Shown here in pieces: positions 63,110-64,000 of a stretch of DNA of 64,000 bases. The stretch is from an uncultured Cohaesibacter sp. (GTDB lineage Bacteria; Pseudomonadota; Alphaproteobacteria; Rhizobiales; Cohaesibacteraceae), in the NCBI RefSeq assembly GCF_963678225.1, contig NZ_OY782763.1:124001-188000 (forward strand), in the 5' to 3' direction. The translations under genes and the position numbers were made by a program. How positions within the stretch are numbered: the first letter of the stretch is position 1; each line of letters begins with the position of its first letter. A model generated the notes under the pieces. The model was given only the letters and a program-made list of their open reading frames with translations. It was not told the origin of the DNA and made no database searches.

Positions 63110-64000
63110 ATGAAACACTCTATCAAACAGATTTTCCGTGCCTCTGTTGCCACACTGGCAGTTTTTGCTGCCGTGGGAGGAGCCCAGGCAGCTTGGCCGG
63201 AACGCGCTGTTACAATCATCGTTCCCTGGTCCGCCGGTGGTGGCACCGACGCAACGGCACGCATGGTTGCCGCTGACCTGCAGGAGCATTTCGGACAGCC
63301 GTTCAATGTGGTAAACCGCACCGGTGGTGGTGGTCTTGTCGGGCATGCAGCCATTGGCAATGCAAAAGCTGATGGCTATACGCTGGGCGTTATCACCATT
63401 GAAAGCACCATGTATGAAAGCCAGGGCCTGCCGGGCGTTACGCCTGATGATTTCGACTATATCGGCCGCTACAATGCTGATGCCATCGGCATCAACGTTT
63501 CTACCAAAGCCGATTATGGGTCCGTTCAGGACCTGATCGATGCGGTCAAGGCAAATCCGGGCAAGATTACGGCTTCGGGTGCCAACCGTGGCGGTCTGTC
63601 TCACCTTGCCTGGGCAGGTCTGCTCAACACGCTTGACATCAGCCCAGAGGCTAGCAACTGGGTTGCATCCGCAGGCTCCGCGCCAGCCATGCAGCAGCTT
63701 GCAGCCGGTGCCATCGATGTCGTTTCCACATCTCCTGCCGAAGCCCGTTCTCTGGTTGAAGCTGGCGAAGTGAAAACCCTAGCCCTGATTTCGGGTGAAA
63801 AGAGCGAGCTTTTCCCTGACCTGCCAACCACTGACGAAGCTTTCGGCATCAAATGGTCTCCGATGCCTTTCCGTGGCCTTGCAGGACCTGACGGCATGCC
63901 CAAAGAAGTTGTTGATCAACTTTCTGCTGCTCTGAAGGACATCACTGAAGACAAGGAATTCAGGGACTTCATGAAGTCTCGTGGCTTCTCTGTGGCCTAT
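63110..64000 (+). CDS. Bug-family (TctC-type) periplasmic binding protein, 3' end outside window
   Basis: The gene starts at the ATG at 63110 with a strong GGGAGG site and stays open to the last base, giving 297 residues. It begins with a signal peptide (MKHSIKQIFRASVATLAVFA to GGAQA). Bug-family blocks follow: WPERAVTIIVPWSAGGGTDA, VVNRTGGGGLVGHAAIGNAK and LAGPDGMPKEVVDQLSAALK. Such proteins bind carboxylates for tripartite tricarboxylate transporters. The membrane genes would be expected just downstream, beyond the window. It is divergent from the FadR-type regulator. Confidence 0.92.
   Translation, partial: MKHSIKQIFRASVATLAVFAAVGGAQAAWPERAVTIIVPWSAGGGTDATARMVAADLQEHFGQPFNVVNRTGGGGLVGHAAIGNAKADGYTLGVITIESTMYESQGLPGVTPDDFDYIGRYNADAIGINVSTKADYGSVQDLIDAVKANPGKITASGANRGGLSHLAWAGLLNTLDISPEASNWVASAGSAPAMQQLAAGAIDVVSTSPAEARSLVEAGEVKTLALISGEKSELFPDLPTTDEAFGIKWSPMPFRGLAGPDGMPKEVVDQLSAALKDITEDKEFRDFMKSRGFSVAY

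Overview
The window is 64 kb of a chromosome of moderate GC content, densely packed with short intergenic gaps. The gene complement suggests an alphaproteobacterium, probably of the Hyphomicrobiales (Rhizobiales): many ABC-type solute uptake operons, a Bug-family binding protein, iron boxes of the RirA type (TGA-N9-TCA), a split TonB/ExbB/ExbD/ExbD system, and a PrsDE-like type I secretion pair. A marine, polysaccharide-handling genus such as Cohaesibacter would fit, but the genus is only an inference. No rRNA, tRNA, insertion sequence, prophage or CRISPR array was recognised.

Layout. (1) 1-3106: end of a BMP-family binding protein, a candidate small RNA, and a LysR regulator divergent from a phloretin/diacetylphloroglucinol-hydrolase-like enzyme. 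(2) 3285-10020: a glucose/mannose-type ABC operon divergent from an OmpR/EnvZ-type two-component system, with direct-repeat and palindromic sites between them. (3) 10332-17345: a ribose-type ABC transporter with two permeases, a LacI regulator and a Gfo/Idh/MocA dehydrogenase, with three CG-centred LacI-type operators. (4) 17414-29749: a catecholate-siderophore island (TonB, two ExbD, ExbB, ABC importer, periplasmic esterase, outer-membrane receptor, AraC regulator) with three TGA-N9-TCA dyads at its three likely promoters. (5) 29798-37426: an ABC importer, SIS-domain enzyme and PfkB kinase divergent from a ROK repressor; the gene set equals that of the Bacillus fructosamine (frl) operon. (6) 37738-61408: a LuxR-type pseudo-receiver regulator followed by an alginate-type exopolysaccharide locus (algD-8-44-A-G-I-J, a helical-repeat protein, algX-F, a 934-residue repeat protein, algL) and then a PL7 lyase with RTX repeats and its own type I exporter. 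(7) 61533-64000: RraA-like protein and FadR-type GntR regulator, divergent from a Bug-family binding protein that runs off the window.

The most unusual part is region 6. The polymerising and O-acetylating enzymes keep their catalytic motifs. Several processing or control sites look lost: Alg44 lacks the PilZ c-di-GMP motifs, AlgG lacks the DPH motif, AlgL lacks its catalytic His, the AlgA isomerase domain lacks metal ligands, and the PL7 lyase has Arg for the His of its QIH motif. No AlgE-like porin is present. This suggests a diverged, possibly unepimerised, acetylated mannuronan-like polymer under unusual control, paired with a secreted cleaving or binding protein.
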